Of a stretch of DNA of 64,000 bases, positions 15,103 through 24,258 are shown piece after piece. Source of the stretch: an uncultured Oscillospiraceae bacterium (GTDB lineage: Bacteria; Bacillota; Clostridia; Oscillospirales; Acutalibacteraceae). Position numbers and translations under genes: made by a program. The DNA lies in the NCBI GenBank assembly GCA_900540535.1, contig UQGM01000007.1, forward strand, positions 1 to 64,000. Direction: 5' to 3'. Within the stretch, counting starts at the first letter, position 1; every line of letters starts with the position of its first letter. The notes beneath the pieces are model-generated. The model was not told where the DNA came from and searched no databases. It saw only the letters and a list, made by a program, of their open reading frames with translations.

Positions 15103-16842
15103 ATGAAAAAACTGATGTTGGGCAATGAAGCTGTTGCCCGTGGACTTTATGAAGGCGGATGCCGTTTGGTTTCCAGCTATCCCGGAACACCCAGTACCGA
15201 GATAACTGAGTTTGCCGCTAAGTATGATGATATTTACTGTGAGTGGGCTCCCAATGAAAAAGTTGCAGCAGAGGTTGCCTGCGGAGCTTCAATTGCAGGT
15301 GCAAGATCCTTCTGCGGCATGAAGCACGTTGGACTTAATGTGGCCGCTGATCCTTTATATACTGCTTCATACACAGGTGTTAACGGTGGATTTATGCTTG
15401 CTGTTGCAGATGACCCCGGAATGCATTCTTCTCAGAATGAGCAGGATTCCCGTCATCACGCTATGGCTTCAAAGACTCTTATGCTTGAGCCTTCCGATTC
15501 TCAGGAATGCCTTGATTATACAAAGCTCGCTTATGAGCTTTCAGAAAAGTTTGATACTCCTGTTATTCTCAGACTTACAACCCGTGTTTCACATTCAAGA
15601 AGTCTTGTTGAAACAGGTGAGAGAAGCGGAGACGAGCTTAAAGAGTATGTTAAGGATCCTCAGAAATATGTTATGATGCCTGCTATGGCAAAGAAAAGAC
15701 ATGTTGTTGTAGAGGACAGAATTAAAGCTCTCACACAGTGGGCCGAAACCTGTGAGATAAATAAAACAGAGTATTACAGCACTAAGATTGGTGTTATCAC
15801 TGCTGGTATTTCTTATCAGTATGCAAAGGAAGCACTCGGAGAAAACGCTTCATATCTTAAGCTCGGATGTGTATATCCTCTTCCTGTTGAGCTTATCAAA
15901 GAGTTTGCTTCAAAATGTGATAAGGTATATGTTGTTGAAGAACTTGATGATATTATAGAAACACATTGCAAAAAGCACAGAGTAAATGTTATCGGTAAAG
16001 ATGTGTTCCCGCTTTGCGGCGAATTTTCTCAGAGTATTGTCAAAAAGGCAATTCTTGGTGAAGAAAACGAGTTCTGTGAGGTTACAGATAAAGAAATTCC
16101 CGGACGTCCTCCTGTGCTTTGCGCCGGATGTCCTCACCGTGGCCTTTACTATGCACTTAAAAAGGTCAATGTTACAGTAAGCGGCGATATCGGATGCTAT
16201 ACTCTCGGTTCCCTTGCTCCTCTCGGTATGATGGATACCTGTATCTGCATGGGCGCTTCTGTTTCTGCGCTCCATGGTCATAATAAGGTTCGTGAAGATT
16301 CCGCCAAAAAGTCAGTTGCAGTTATTGGTGATTCAACCTTTATCCATTCCGGTATCACAGGTCTTATAGATATTGCTTATAATATGGGCAATTCAACTGT
16401 AATTGTACTTGATAACAGCATTACAGGTATGACAGGTCATCAGCAGAACCCCACAACAGGTTATACAATCAAAGGTGATCCCACAAGTGCAGTTAGCCTT
16501 GAAGCTCTTTGCAAGGCTGTCGGAATTAACCGTGTAAGAGTTGTAGATCCTTATAACCTTAAAGAGTGTGAGGATGCTGTAAGAGAAGAAATCGCTGTTG
16601 ATGAACCCTCAGTTATCATTTCACGCAGACCTTGTGCACTTCTTAAATATGTTAAGCACAATCCGCCTCTTAAAGTCGATGCAGACAAGTGCAGAGGCTG
16701 CAAAATGTGCATGAAGATAGGATGTCCCGCAATAAGCATGAAGAACGGCAAAGCAGTTATCGACTTTACACAGTGTGTAGGCTGCAATGTATGTACTCAG
16801 CTTTGCAAATTTGACGCAATTACAGGTAAGGAGGCTGAATAA
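15103..16842 (+). CDS. iorA: Indolepyruvate:ferredoxin oxidoreductase alpha subunit
   Basis: IorA with IorB converts arylpyruvates (from Trp, Phe, Tyr) and CoA to aryl-acetyl-CoA, CO2 and reduced ferredoxin. The 579-residue chain has the pyruvate-ferredoxin-type N-terminus (G-N-E-A-V-A-R-G-L-Y-E-G-G), a thiamine diphosphate domain (G-D-I-G-C-Y-T-L-G and G-D-S-T-F-I-H-S-G) and a C-terminal two-cluster ferredoxin domain starting at C530 (C-R-G-C-K-M-C, then C-V-G-C-N-V-C-T-Q-L-C). ATG 15103 follows GGTGG by 7 nt; an in-frame upstream start at 15079 lacks a site. iorB follows with a 1-nt gap. Confidence 0.96.
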   Translation: MKKLMLGNEAVARGLYEGGCRLVSSYPGTPSTEITEFAAKYDDIYCEWAPNEKVAAEVACGASIAGARSFCGMKHVGLNVAADPLYTASYTGVNGGFMLAVADDPGMHSSQNEQDSRHHAMASKTLMLEPSDSQECLDYTKLAYELSEKFDTPVILRLTTRVSHSRSLVETGERSGDELKEYVKDPQKYVMMPAMAKKRHVVVEDRIKALTQWAETCEINKTEYYSTKIGVITAGISYQYAKEALGENASYLKLGCVYPLPVELIKEFASKCDKVYVVEELDDIIETHCKKHRVNVIGKDVFPLCGEFSQSIVKKAILGEENEFCEVTDKEIPGRPPVLCAGCPHRGLYYALKKVNVTVSGDIGCYTLGSLAPLGMMDTCICMGASVSALHGHNKVREDSAKKSVAVIGDSTFIHSGITGLIDIAYNMGNSTVIVLDNSITGMTGHQQNPTTGYTIKGDPTSAVSLEALCKAVGINRVRVVDPYNLKECEDAVREEIAVDEPSVIISRRPCALLKYVKHNPPLKVDADKCRGCKMCMKIGCPAISMKNGKAVIDFTQCVGCNVCTQLCKFDAITGKEAE

Positions 16843-16843
16843 T

Positions 16844-17416
16844 ATGAGCGTAAGAAGCATAATGATTGTTGGTGTCGGAGGACAGGGTACTCTCCTTACA
16901 AGCCGTCTTTTAGGAAACGCTCTCCTTGCCGGAGGATACGATGTTAAGGTTTCTGAGGTTCACGGAATGAGCCAGCGTGGCGGTTCTGTTGTAACCTATG
17001 TTAAATATGGTGATAAGGTTAATTCTCCCATTGTTGAAAAAGGTGAAGCAGACCTTATACTTGCTTTTGAACAGCTTGAAGCTGCAAGATGGCTTCCTTA
17101 TCTTAAAAAGGGCGGAAAGATTATTGTAAACACACAGAAAATGGATCCTATGCCTGTTGTTACAGGTATGACTACATATCCCGAAAACATTCTTGATTCA
17201 GTTAAAGCTTTAGGTGCTGATATTACAGCTGTTGATGCTTTGAGTATGGCAGTTGAGGCAGGTTCTCCGAAAGCTGTCAACGTTGTTCTTGTAGGAGTTA
17301 TGGCAAAGCATGTTGATTTTCCTGTTTCAGTCTGGCATAATGCTATTAAGGAAACAGTTCCTGAAAAGTTCCTTGATCTTAACATGAAAGCATTTGAGCT
17401 TGGCTACAACTCATAA
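16844..17416 (+). CDS. iorB: Indolepyruvate:ferredoxin oxidoreductase beta subunit
   Basis: The 190-residue protein is the gamma-type subunit of 2-oxoacid:ferredoxin oxidoreductases. It has the expected start S-I-M-I-V-G-V-G-G-Q-G-T-L-L-T-S-R-L-L-G and S-E-V-H-G-M-S-Q-R-G-G-S-V-V. Length matches IorB. AAGGAGG precedes ATG 16844; the frame remains open upstream inside iorA, but that part is not homologous. It acts with IorA in the cytoplasm. Confidence 0.95.
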   Translation: MSVRSIMIVGVGGQGTLLTSRLLGNALLAGGYDVKVSEVHGMSQRGGSVVTYVKYGDKVNSPIVEKGEADLILAFEQLEAARWLPYLKKGGKIIVNTQKMDPMPVVTGMTTYPENILDSVKALGADITAVDALSMAVEAGSPKAVNVVLVGVMAKHVDFPVSVWHNAIKETVPEKFLDLNMKAFELGYNS

Positions 17417-17436
17417 ACTAAAGGGGTAATTAATCT

Positions 17437-18738
17437 ATGGCAAAATATTTTAACGAAGAAATCGAAACCGCCTCACGAGAATATCTTCATGCAGTTCAGT
17501 CTGCAAGACTTATTAAAATGGTACATAACTGCTATAACAATGTTCCGTTTTATAAGAAAAAATTCGACGAAATCGGATTGCTTCCCGGAGATATTAAAAG
17601 TATAGATGACATCACAAAACTTCCTTTTACTATAAAGCAGGATTTGCGTGATAACTATCCTTTCGGACTTTTTGCAGTAACTAAGGACAAGCTTGTAAGA
17701 ATTCACGCTTCCTCAGGAACAACAGGAAAGCAGACAGTTGTTGGTTATACTGAAAATGATATTCAGATTTGGGCCGAGTGCGCAGCAAGAGCTCTTACCG
17801 CAGCAGGCGCCGAGAAGCATGACTCTGTTCATGTTTCTTACGGCTATGGTCTTTTCACCGGCGGTCTCGGACTTCATTACGGCGCAGAAAAGCTTGGAGC
17901 TACCGCTATTCCTGTTTCATCAGGCAATACAAAGAGACAGATTCAGATTTTACAGGATTTTGAATCTGATTTCCTTTGCTGTACTCCGTCATATGCAATG
18001 TACATTGGTGAAACAATAAAGGAAATGGGCATTGATCCCACTACATTAAAGCTCAGAGGCGGAATTTTCGGAGCTGAAGCATGGTCTGAAAATATGCGCC
18101 GTGAAATTGAAAAATCTCTTGCCATTAAAGCATATGATATTTACGGACTTTCAGAGATTGCAGGCCCCGGTGTCGCTTATGAGTGCAGTGAGCAGTCCGG
18201 TATGCATATCTGCGAGGATTACTTCTATCCTGAGGTGCTCAATCCTGAAACTCTTGAGCCTGTTCCGGACGGCACATATGGCGAACTTGTATTTACATGT
18301 ATCGGTAAAGAAGCACTTCCTCTTGTAAGATATCGTACACGTGACATCTGTGCTATTACCCATGAAAAATGTTCATGCGGAAGAACTCTCGTAAAGATGA
18401 CCAAGCCTCACGGAAGAAGTGACGATATGCTTATTATCCGTGGAGTTAATGTCTTCCCGTCACAGGTTGAGCATGTTATTCTTTCTCTTGGCATGGAGCC
18501 TAATTATCAGATCGTTGTAAGCAGAGAAAATAACCGTGATGTTATGGAAGTAAAAATTGAGATGTCCAACGAGATGTTCTCTGACTCCGTTAAGGATATT
18601 GAAAATACTGAGCGTAAAATCATGGATGCTATGCACACAACCCTTGGAATTACGGCAGTTGTACGCCTTGTTGAGCCCCATTCTCTTCCACGTTCAGAGG
18701 GCAAGGCAGTGCGTGTAATTGATAAAAGAGTTTACTGA
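17437..18738 (+). CDS. paaK: Phenylacetate-CoA ligase (second copy)
   Basis: This 433-residue paralogue of the 13717-15021 enzyme has S-S-G-T-T-G-K-Q starting at residue 92, Y-G-L-S-E-I in the centre and G-R-S-D-D-M-L-I-I-R-G-V-N-V-F-P-S-Q-V near residue 335. The two copies are clearly diverged, for example at residues flanking the P-loop, so they may prefer different aryl acids (indole, phenyl or hydroxyphenyl acetate). AGGGGT precedes ATG 17437. It lies 20 nt after iorB and 18 nt before the ACT gene, so it is in the same operon. Confidence 0.93.
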   Translation: MAKYFNEEIETASREYLHAVQSARLIKMVHNCYNNVPFYKKKFDEIGLLPGDIKSIDDITKLPFTIKQDLRDNYPFGLFAVTKDKLVRIHASSGTTGKQTVVGYTENDIQIWAECAARALTAAGAEKHDSVHVSYGYGLFTGGLGLHYGAEKLGATAIPVSSGNTKRQIQILQDFESDFLCCTPSYAMYIGETIKEMGIDPTTLKLRGGIFGAEAWSENMRREIEKSLAIKAYDIYGLSEIAGPGVAYECSEQSGMHICEDYFYPEVLNPETLEPVPDGTYGELVFTCIGKEALPLVRYRTRDICAITHEKCSCGRTLVKMTKPHGRSDDMLIIRGVNVFPSQVEHVILSLGMEPNYQIVVSRENNRDVMEVKIEMSNEMFSDSVKDIENTERKIMDAMHTTLGITAVVRLVEPHSLPRSEGKAVRVIDKRVY

Positions 18739-18756
18739 TAAAGGGAGGAACAGATT

Positions 18757-19182
18757 ATGTCAATTAAACAGATTTCAATTTTCGTTGAAAACAAACCCGG
18801 ACGCCTTGCGGAGATCACCTCATTGCTTGCGGATAACGAAATTGATATTCGTGCGCTTTCAATTGCTGATACCACAGATTACGGTATTCTTCGCCTCATT
18901 GTAAGCGATCCTGAAAAGGCTGAGAAAATTCTTAAGGATGACGGACTTACTGTTTCAATTACAAAGGTTCTGGGAATAGGCATACCTGATGTTCCCGGCG
19001 GATTTTCAAAGGCAATCAACACTCTTTCAAAAGAGGGTATAAGCGTTGAATATGCATATGCTTTCATTACTCCTGAGGTTGGTACGGCATATGTTATTAT
19101 CCGTGTTCCTGATAATGAAAAAGCAATTGAAATCCTTACAAAAGCCAATATAAAAATTTTTGAGCAGTCTGAAATTTTCTGA
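18757..19182 (+). CDS. Double ACT-domain protein
   Basis: The 141-residue protein is two ACT units, about residues 4-68 (I-S-I-F-V-E-N-K-P-G-R-L-A-E-I-T) and 72-140. ACT domains bind amino acids and control linked enzymes. Small double-ACT proteins regularly accompany phenylacetate-CoA ligase and iorAB genes, so this one probably senses an aromatic amino acid or aryl acid. There is no catalytic or DNA-binding part. AGGGAGGA lies upstream of the ATG. A terminator closes the operon at 19193. Confidence 0.88.
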   Translation: MSIKQISIFVENKPGRLAEITSLLADNEIDIRALSIADTTDYGILRLIVSDPEKAEKILKDDGLTVSITKVLGIGIPDVPGGFSKAINTLSKEGISVEYAYAFITPEVGTAYVIIRVPDNEKAIEILTKANIKIFEQSEIF

Positions 19183-19192
19183 TTGAATTTCA

Positions 19193-19229
19193 AAAAGGTG
19201 CAGTTATAATTAATTGCACCTTTTCTTTT
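19193..19229 (+). terminator. Terminator of the iorAB-paaK operon
   Basis: AAAAGGTGCA (19193-19202) pairs perfectly with TGCACCTTTT (19215-19224) around a 12-nt loop, followed by CTTTT. Confidence 0.85.
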
Positions 19230-19252
19230 ACTATCATTTTACGGAGGACGTT

Positions 19253-21997
19253 ATGTCTGCTTTTATTGAGAAAAACGAGAATGAAATTAAAATAGGTAAT
19301 GAGTTTATATCAAGAACTTTTATCTTGAAAAATAAAAAAATAAATACTGAAAGTATTGTAAACCGCCGAACTGATAAAGAAACAGTATTTATTCCCGCCG
19401 AGGGATCGAGTAATTTTGCTGTATCCATCATTTGCGGATTTTTAAGCAAAGTTGTTATAAAAAGCGCAGATCTGTTTGTAGAAGCCGTTAATGAAAAAGA
19501 CTGTGATAATGGCAAAATACTTGAAATTTCTTATAAGCCTTATTCTGTAAAAGGCGTGGATTTGTCTTTCAGAGAGGTTTATAAGGTTTTTGATAATAAA
19601 CACTATATTTACAAAAACATCTACATGAAAGCTTCAGGAAAGAATGTTTCAAAAATAAAACTTGATTTTATTGACGGTGAACATTTTGTGCTTGATAAAA
19701 GTGTGGAGCAGAGCTGGTCAAGACCTGATATGTCCAAAGCCCATATTTCAGGATTTCTTGTAGCTCTCGGTCAGCCTGTTTACATCAACGGTATGTTCTT
19801 CGGAAATGAATTTCCTGAGTGCTATAACAATATTGAAAATAATACGGCTTTTATCAGATACTACTCAGGTAAAAGTCTTTCGGATCTGAAGCTCAATGAA
19901 AACGGAGAATTTGCTCTTTGGCGAAACGTATTCGGCAGTGCAAGAAGTCTCGATTTAGAGGTTATAAAATCCGATTTCTTTGATTACATCAGAGATATAT
20001 CTTTGCCATTTAAATTCAGAGTTCAGTATAATTCATGGTATGACCATATGATGGATATTAACTCTGAAAATATATTTGATTCCTTTTTTGAAATTGAAAA
20101 AGGCCTTAGTCAGCACGGCGTTCCTCCAGTGGATTCCTATGTTGTTGATGACGGTTGGAATGATTATACAGGAGCTTTCTGGAAATTCAATGATAAATTT
20201 CCAAATGAACTTTATGAGGCATCGAAGACAGCTAAAAAGCTTTCCTCAGATTTCGGTCTGTGGTTGGGACCCAGAGGCGGATACATCTATGAGCGTTCAT
20301 TTGGTAAAAATATGGAAAAAGCCGGTACCGGTGGATATAATAAGCAGTCAAGAGATGTATGTATATCACACAGCGGTTATGTAAAGAGTGTAACTGATCT
20401 CTTCATATACTATATGAACAGATTTGATATCAATTACTGGAAACTTGACGGTTTTGCATATAAGCCTTGTAAAAGTAAAAAACACGGTCATATTACCGGA
20501 GGACCTCATGGAATGTATTTTACAACTGAGGTTTGGGAGCGTTGGATAGAAATATTCGAGAAGATGCTTTCTTTCAGAGCTTCTCAGGGAAAAGAGCTGT
20601 GGCTCAATCTTACAAGTTATGCCAATCCCAGTCCATGGTTTTTGCAGTGGGGAAAGAGCATGTGGCTGCAAAACAGCAGTGACCACTGGTTTATTTCAAG
20701 GAGCAAGAGTGGTGAACAGCTTAAGGGAAGTAAGGCAGATGAAATGCTTTCCTACCGTGATGACCGTTATTTTGATTTCTGCAATAAAAGACAGTTCCAG
20801 TTTCCTCTTTCAAATCTTTATAATCATGACCCTGTTTACGGCAATACAGTTAAAATCAAAATGACAACGGAAGAATACAGAAAGTTCATGTTTGTTCTTG
20901 CGGCACGTGGCACAGCTTTCTGGGAACTTTATTACAGCTTTAATCTCTTTGATGACGATATGTGGGATATAAATGCCTTTGTACTCGGTTGGGCAAAGAA
21001 GAATTTTGAAGTTTTAAGAAACGCAAAGCTTATTGGTAACACACCGGCTGAGGGTAAGGTTTACGGATATTCTGCATGGAATGGTGATCACGGATTTATA
21101 ACATTACGAAATCCGGCTAATAAAACACAGAATTTTAAAGTAACTCTTGACAGAATAATAGGTGTAAAAGAGGGAATGGCAGATTTAGTTAAGTGCCAGC
21201 TTATTCCTTATGCTGTGCCTGAAAATACTGTTGCTTATTCTTATGGAGATGAGCTTGAAGCAGAACTTAAAGCTCATGAGGTTTTGGTTTTTGAATTTGT
21301 TAAAGCCAATAAGACTGATACAGCAAAAATTCTTTTTGCCAAAGCGAAGGACAATAAAACCGTTGAGGTGCACTTTGACAGAATAGTTCACTGTTCAAAG
21401 GATAATTTCAAAATCAACGGTAAAATTCCCGGCGAATGTAAAATTAAGGCTGATTATTCGTCTGTCGTTCTTACCGCTGACAATGATTTTGTATCCGGTG
21501 ATAAACTCATAATAGAAGTCAAAGATGTACTTGATTGTGTGGGCTACGCTTTCAGCGCAACGTTTGAAACGGTATATTTTGATAACTGCGTAATTTACAG
21601 CAGCAAAGAATCAAAAGCAGTGGATTATACGTCATATTCAGATTTTACCGTTGAAGCCGAGCTTAAAAATGCAGATAAAAAATCTTTTGTTATTGCTCAA
21701 TGTGACGGCGGATTCAGTCTTTCTGTCAACGATTCAGGAAACGTAGAATTTGCAGTAGGAAACACGAAGGCTGTTTCTGAGGACAGCATATTCGAAAGTG
21801 AACACGTTAAAATTTATGCTGTAAGAGAACGCAATTTTATGCTGAAAATTTATTTTAACGGTAAACTTCATGGCTCCGCTTATGATGAAGCTGCTATCGG
21901 AAAGGGCGTTATCATGAATAATATTTCATTTTCTGACAATGCAGATAATGTTACTGTAAAGGATTATTCAGTAAATTTTCACGATGCTATGAAATAA
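19253..21997 (+). CDS. GH36-like (alpha-galactosidase-type) glycoside hydrolase
   Basis: The 914-residue protein has a beta-sandwich-like N-terminal part, a (beta/alpha)8 domain and C-terminal beta domains. Two clan GH-D hallmarks are visible: V-V-D-D-G-W (about residues 296-301) and Y-W-K-L-D-G-F, whose Asp399 is the probable nucleophile. The last 190 residues look like a lectin or laminin-G type sandwich. There is no signal peptide, so it is probably cytoplasmic and acts on imported oligosaccharides. Similar proteins are sometimes mislabelled enterotoxin. No sugar transporter is adjacent. ATG 19253 follows ACGGAGG; an in-frame ATG at 19214 is inside the terminator region. Confidence 0.75.
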   Translation: MSAFIEKNENEIKIGNEFISRTFILKNKKINTESIVNRRTDKETVFIPAEGSSNFAVSIICGFLSKVVIKSADLFVEAVNEKDCDNGKILEISYKPYSVKGVDLSFREVYKVFDNKHYIYKNIYMKASGKNVSKIKLDFIDGEHFVLDKSVEQSWSRPDMSKAHISGFLVALGQPVYINGMFFGNEFPECYNNIENNTAFIRYYSGKSLSDLKLNENGEFALWRNVFGSARSLDLEVIKSDFFDYIRDISLPFKFRVQYNSWYDHMMDINSENIFDSFFEIEKGLSQHGVPPVDSYVVDDGWNDYTGAFWKFNDKFPNELYEASKTAKKLSSDFGLWLGPRGGYIYERSFGKNMEKAGTGGYNKQSRDVCISHSGYVKSVTDLFIYYMNRFDINYWKLDGFAYKPCKSKKHGHITGGPHGMYFTTEVWERWIEIFEKMLSFRASQGKELWLNLTSYANPSPWFLQWGKSMWLQNSSDHWFISRSKSGEQLKGSKADEMLSYRDDRYFDFCNKRQFQFPLSNLYNHDPVYGNTVKIKMTTEEYRKFMFVLAARGTAFWELYYSFNLFDDDMWDINAFVLGWAKKNFEVLRNAKLIGNTPAEGKVYGYSAWNGDHGFITLRNPANKTQNFKVTLDRIIGVKEGMADLVKCQLIPYAVPENTVAYSYGDELEAELKAHEVLVFEFVKANKTDTAKILFAKAKDNKTVEVHFDRIVHCSKDNFKINGKIPGECKIKADYSSVVLTADNDFVSGDKLIIEVKDVLDCVGYAFSATFETVYFDNCVIYSSKESKAVDYTSYSDFTVEAELKNADKKSFVIAQCDGGFSLSVNDSGNVEFAVGNTKAVSEDSIFESEHVKIYAVRERNFMLKIYFNGKLHGSAYDEAAIGKGVIMNNISFSDNADNVTVKDYSVNFHDAMK

Positions 21998-22057
21998 ATG
22001 TTTTTCTGATAATTTAAAATAGTCATAGGCAAAGAATTAATATTTAACTTTTTTCTC

Positions 22058-22086
22058 TTTACAGCAGAGGGTTTATGAAGTAAAAT
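22058..22086 (+). promoter_or_regulatory. Sigma-A promoter of the pyrH operon
   Basis: TTTACA (22058-22063) and TAAAAT (22081-22086) with a 17-bp spacer. It leaves a leader of about 27 nt before pyrH. Confidence 0.7.
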
Positions 22087-22119
22087 ATTGTTAAAGTTAA
22101 CAAGTTGGAGGTTATTAAA

Positions 22120-22836
22120 ATGCAGCCTGTTTATAAACGCATTTTATTGAAATTAAGCGGCGAAGTTCTTGCCGGTAAAAACGGTCATGGTTTAGATTTT
22201 GATACAGTACTTTCAATTTGCGAGGCAGTCAAAGAATGCAGCAATATGGGCGTTGAAATCGGTCTTGTTGTCGGCGGCGGCAACTTCTGGCGTGGACGTT
22301 CAAGCGGAGATATGGACCGCACAAGAGCAGACCATATGGGTATGCTTGCAACTGTAATGAATTCACTTGCTCTTGCTGATGCTCTTGAGCAGCTTGATGT
22401 TCCCGTAAGAGTACAGACTGCAATTTCCATGCAGCAGATTGCAGAACCTTATATTCGTAACCGTGCAATTAGACACCTTGAAAAGGGAAGAGTGGTAGTT
22501 TTCGGCTGCGGAACCGGTAACCCGTTCTTCACAACAGATACTGCTGCTGCTTTAAGAGCTGCTGAAATTGATGCAGATGTCATTTTCAAGGCAACAAATG
22601 TTGACGGCGTATTTGATAAGGATCCCAATAAATTTGACGATGCAGTAAAGTATGACAGACTTTCATACCTTGATATTCTTAACAAGGATCTTCATGTTAT
22701 GGACAGCACAGCTGCATCTCTCTGCAAGGATAACAACCTGCCGATTTTAGTATTTAATCTTTCAAACCCAATGAATATTGTAGCTGCTGTTAAGGGCGAA
22801 AACGTAGGTACTCTTGTAACAGCAGAGGAGGAGTAA
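22120..22836 (+). CDS. pyrH: Uridylate kinase (UMP kinase)
   Basis: PyrH phosphorylates UMP to UDP in pyrimidine nucleotide synthesis. The 238-residue amino-acid-kinase-fold protein shows L-L-K-L-S-G-E at the N-terminus, G-G-G-N-F-W-R-G near residue 55 and T-G-N-P-F-F-T-T-D-T-A near 137. ATG 22120 is chosen because GGAGG is 8 nt upstream; the in-frame TTG at 22105 overlaps that site. frr follows after 3 nt. The usual upstream genes rpsB and tsf are not here; the operon starts from its own promoter. Confidence 0.97.
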   Translation: MQPVYKRILLKLSGEVLAGKNGHGLDFDTVLSICEAVKECSNMGVEIGLVVGGGNFWRGRSSGDMDRTRADHMGMLATVMNSLALADALEQLDVPVRVQTAISMQQIAEPYIRNRAIRHLEKGRVVVFGCGTGNPFFTTDTAAALRAAEIDADVIFKATNVDGVFDKDPNKFDDAVKYDRLSYLDILNKDLHVMDSTAASLCKDNNLPILVFNLSNPMNIVAAVKGENVGTLVTAEEE

Positions 22837-22839
22837 TAT

Positions 22840-23394
22840 ATGGAAACTATTTTTGCTTTAGCTAAAGAAAAAATGACTAAAACAGTCAATGCACTTATAC
22901 ATGAGTATGGCACAATCCGTGCAGGACGTGCCAATGCAAGTGTTCTTGATAAAGTTCATGTTGATTATTACGGTGTACCCACACCTGTTAATCAGATGGC
23001 TGCTATTTCTGTTTCTGAGGCAAGAATACTTACCATTCAGCCCTGGGATGTATCAACACTCAGCGCTATTGAGAAAGCTATTCAGCAGTCTGAGGTAGGC
23101 ATCAATCCCCAGAATGATGGTAAGGTTATCCGTCTTGTTTTCCCGCCTCTCACAGAGGATAAGCGTAAGGAAATTGCAAAGGATATCAGCAAAAAAGCTG
23201 AGGAATCAAAGGTTGCAATCCGCAGTATTCGCCGTGACTGTATTGAAAAGCTCAAGGCTATGAAGAAGGCTTCTGAGATCACTGAGGACGACCTTAAAGA
23301 CGGCGAAAATGAGCTTCAGAAAATTACAGATAAATTTATCAAGGAAATAGATGATGTCGCTGCTAAAAAGCAGAAAGAGGTTATGGAAATATAA
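22840..23394 (+). CDS. frr: Ribosome recycling factor
   Basis: RRF splits post-termination ribosomes together with EF-G. The 184-residue length and sequence match, with R-A-G-R-A-N-A-S-V-L-D near residue 28, Q-P-W-D near 67 and N-D-G-K-V-I-R near 90. AGGAGGAG lies just before the ATG. A terminator follows at 23402. Confidence 0.98.
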   Translation: METIFALAKEKMTKTVNALIHEYGTIRAGRANASVLDKVHVDYYGVPTPVNQMAAISVSEARILTIQPWDVSTLSAIEKAIQQSEVGINPQNDGKVIRLVFPPLTEDKRKEIAKDISKKAEESKVAIRSIRRDCIEKLKAMKKASEITEDDLKDGENELQKITDKFIKEIDDVAAKKQKEVMEI

Positions 23395-23401
23395 CGATTA
23401 T

Positions 23402-23424
23402 GCCCCTCGAAGAGAGGGGCTTTT
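23402..23424 (+). terminator. Terminator after frr
   Basis: GCCCCTC (23402-23408) pairs with GAGGGGC (23414-23420) around a 5-nt loop, then TTTT. uppS begins 47 nt later, so either read-through or an unseen promoter serves it. Confidence 0.85.
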
Positions 23425-23470
23425 CGCTATTTTATCCTTTTGAATTTTTCTTGATTTTGAGGTATTGTTT

Positions 23471-24196
23471 ATGGATATGAGTAAAATAGATAAAAATCAT
23501 ATGCCAAGGCATATCGGCGTCATTATGGACGGCAACGGCCGCTGGGCAAAGCAGCGTGGACTGAAAAGATTTGAAGGTCACCGAGAGGGTGCAAAGGTTT
23601 TCAGAAAAATTTCTGAATATGCAGCTGATATCGGCATAGAGTATATGACTTTTTATGCTTTTTCAACTGAAAACTGGAAGCGTCCTCCAGAAGAAGTATC
23701 TGCTATAATGGATTTATTCCGTGAGTATCTCGGTGAAGCGGAAGAGTCTCCAGAATCCAGTAAAGGAATGAAACTTAGATTTATCGGTGAACGAGATGCT
23801 TTGCCGCCGGATATCAGAACATTAATGCAAATGGCGGAATCGAGTACCGAAACCGGAAAAAGAACCGTAATTAATCTTGCAATAAATTACGGAGGAAGAC
23901 TCGAAATTGTCGACGGAGTAAAAGGCATAGCTGAGAAAATCAAAAGCGGCGAACTTGATCCCAAGGACATAACGGAGCAGATGATTTCCGACAGTCTTTA
24001 TACTGCCGGTCAGCCTGATCCGGATCTCATAATCCGTCCTAGCGGAGAATACAGACTTTCAAACTTCCTTATTTGGCAGGCGGCGTATTCCGAATTTTGG
24101 TTTTCCAATGTTCTCTGGCCTGACTTTACTACTGACGACCTTGATAAAGCTATAATGGCTTTTGCGGATAGAAACCGCAGGTTCGGCGGAGTTTGA
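23471..24196 (+). CDS. uppS: Undecaprenyl diphosphate synthase
   Basis: UppS builds the C55 lipid carrier for cell-wall synthesis from isopentenyl units. The 241-residue cis-prenyltransferase shows H-I-G-V-I-M-D-G-N-G-R-W-A (Asp near 21) and the C-terminal R-P-S-G-E-Y-R-L-S-N-F-L. ATG 23471 follows GAGGT by 7 nt; a TTG at 23465 would add two residues without a better site. It begins the uppS-cdsA-dxr-rseP-ispG-polC run. Confidence 0.97.
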   Translation: MDMSKIDKNHMPRHIGVIMDGNGRWAKQRGLKRFEGHREGAKVFRKISEYAADIGIEYMTFYAFSTENWKRPPEEVSAIMDLFREYLGEAEESPESSKGMKLRFIGERDALPPDIRTLMQMAESSTETGKRTVINLAINYGGRLEIVDGVKGIAEKIKSGELDPKDITEQMISDSLYTAGQPDPDLIIRPSGEYRLSNFLIWQAAYSEFWFSNVLWPDFTTDDLDKAIMAFADRNRRFGGV

Positions 24197-24228
24197 TTTT
24201 AAACTTTTAAATTTACAGAAAGGTAAAG

Positions 24229-24244
24229 CAATACCAAGGTATTG
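24229..24244. repeat. Short palindrome before cdsA
   Basis: CAATACC and GGTATTG are separated by two bases, 15 bp upstream of the cdsA start. It could be a small mRNA hairpin or a protein site. It lies where a ribosome site would be expected, and cdsA has no strong one. Confidence 0.4.
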
Positions 24245-24258
24245 TTAAGCTTCAAAAA

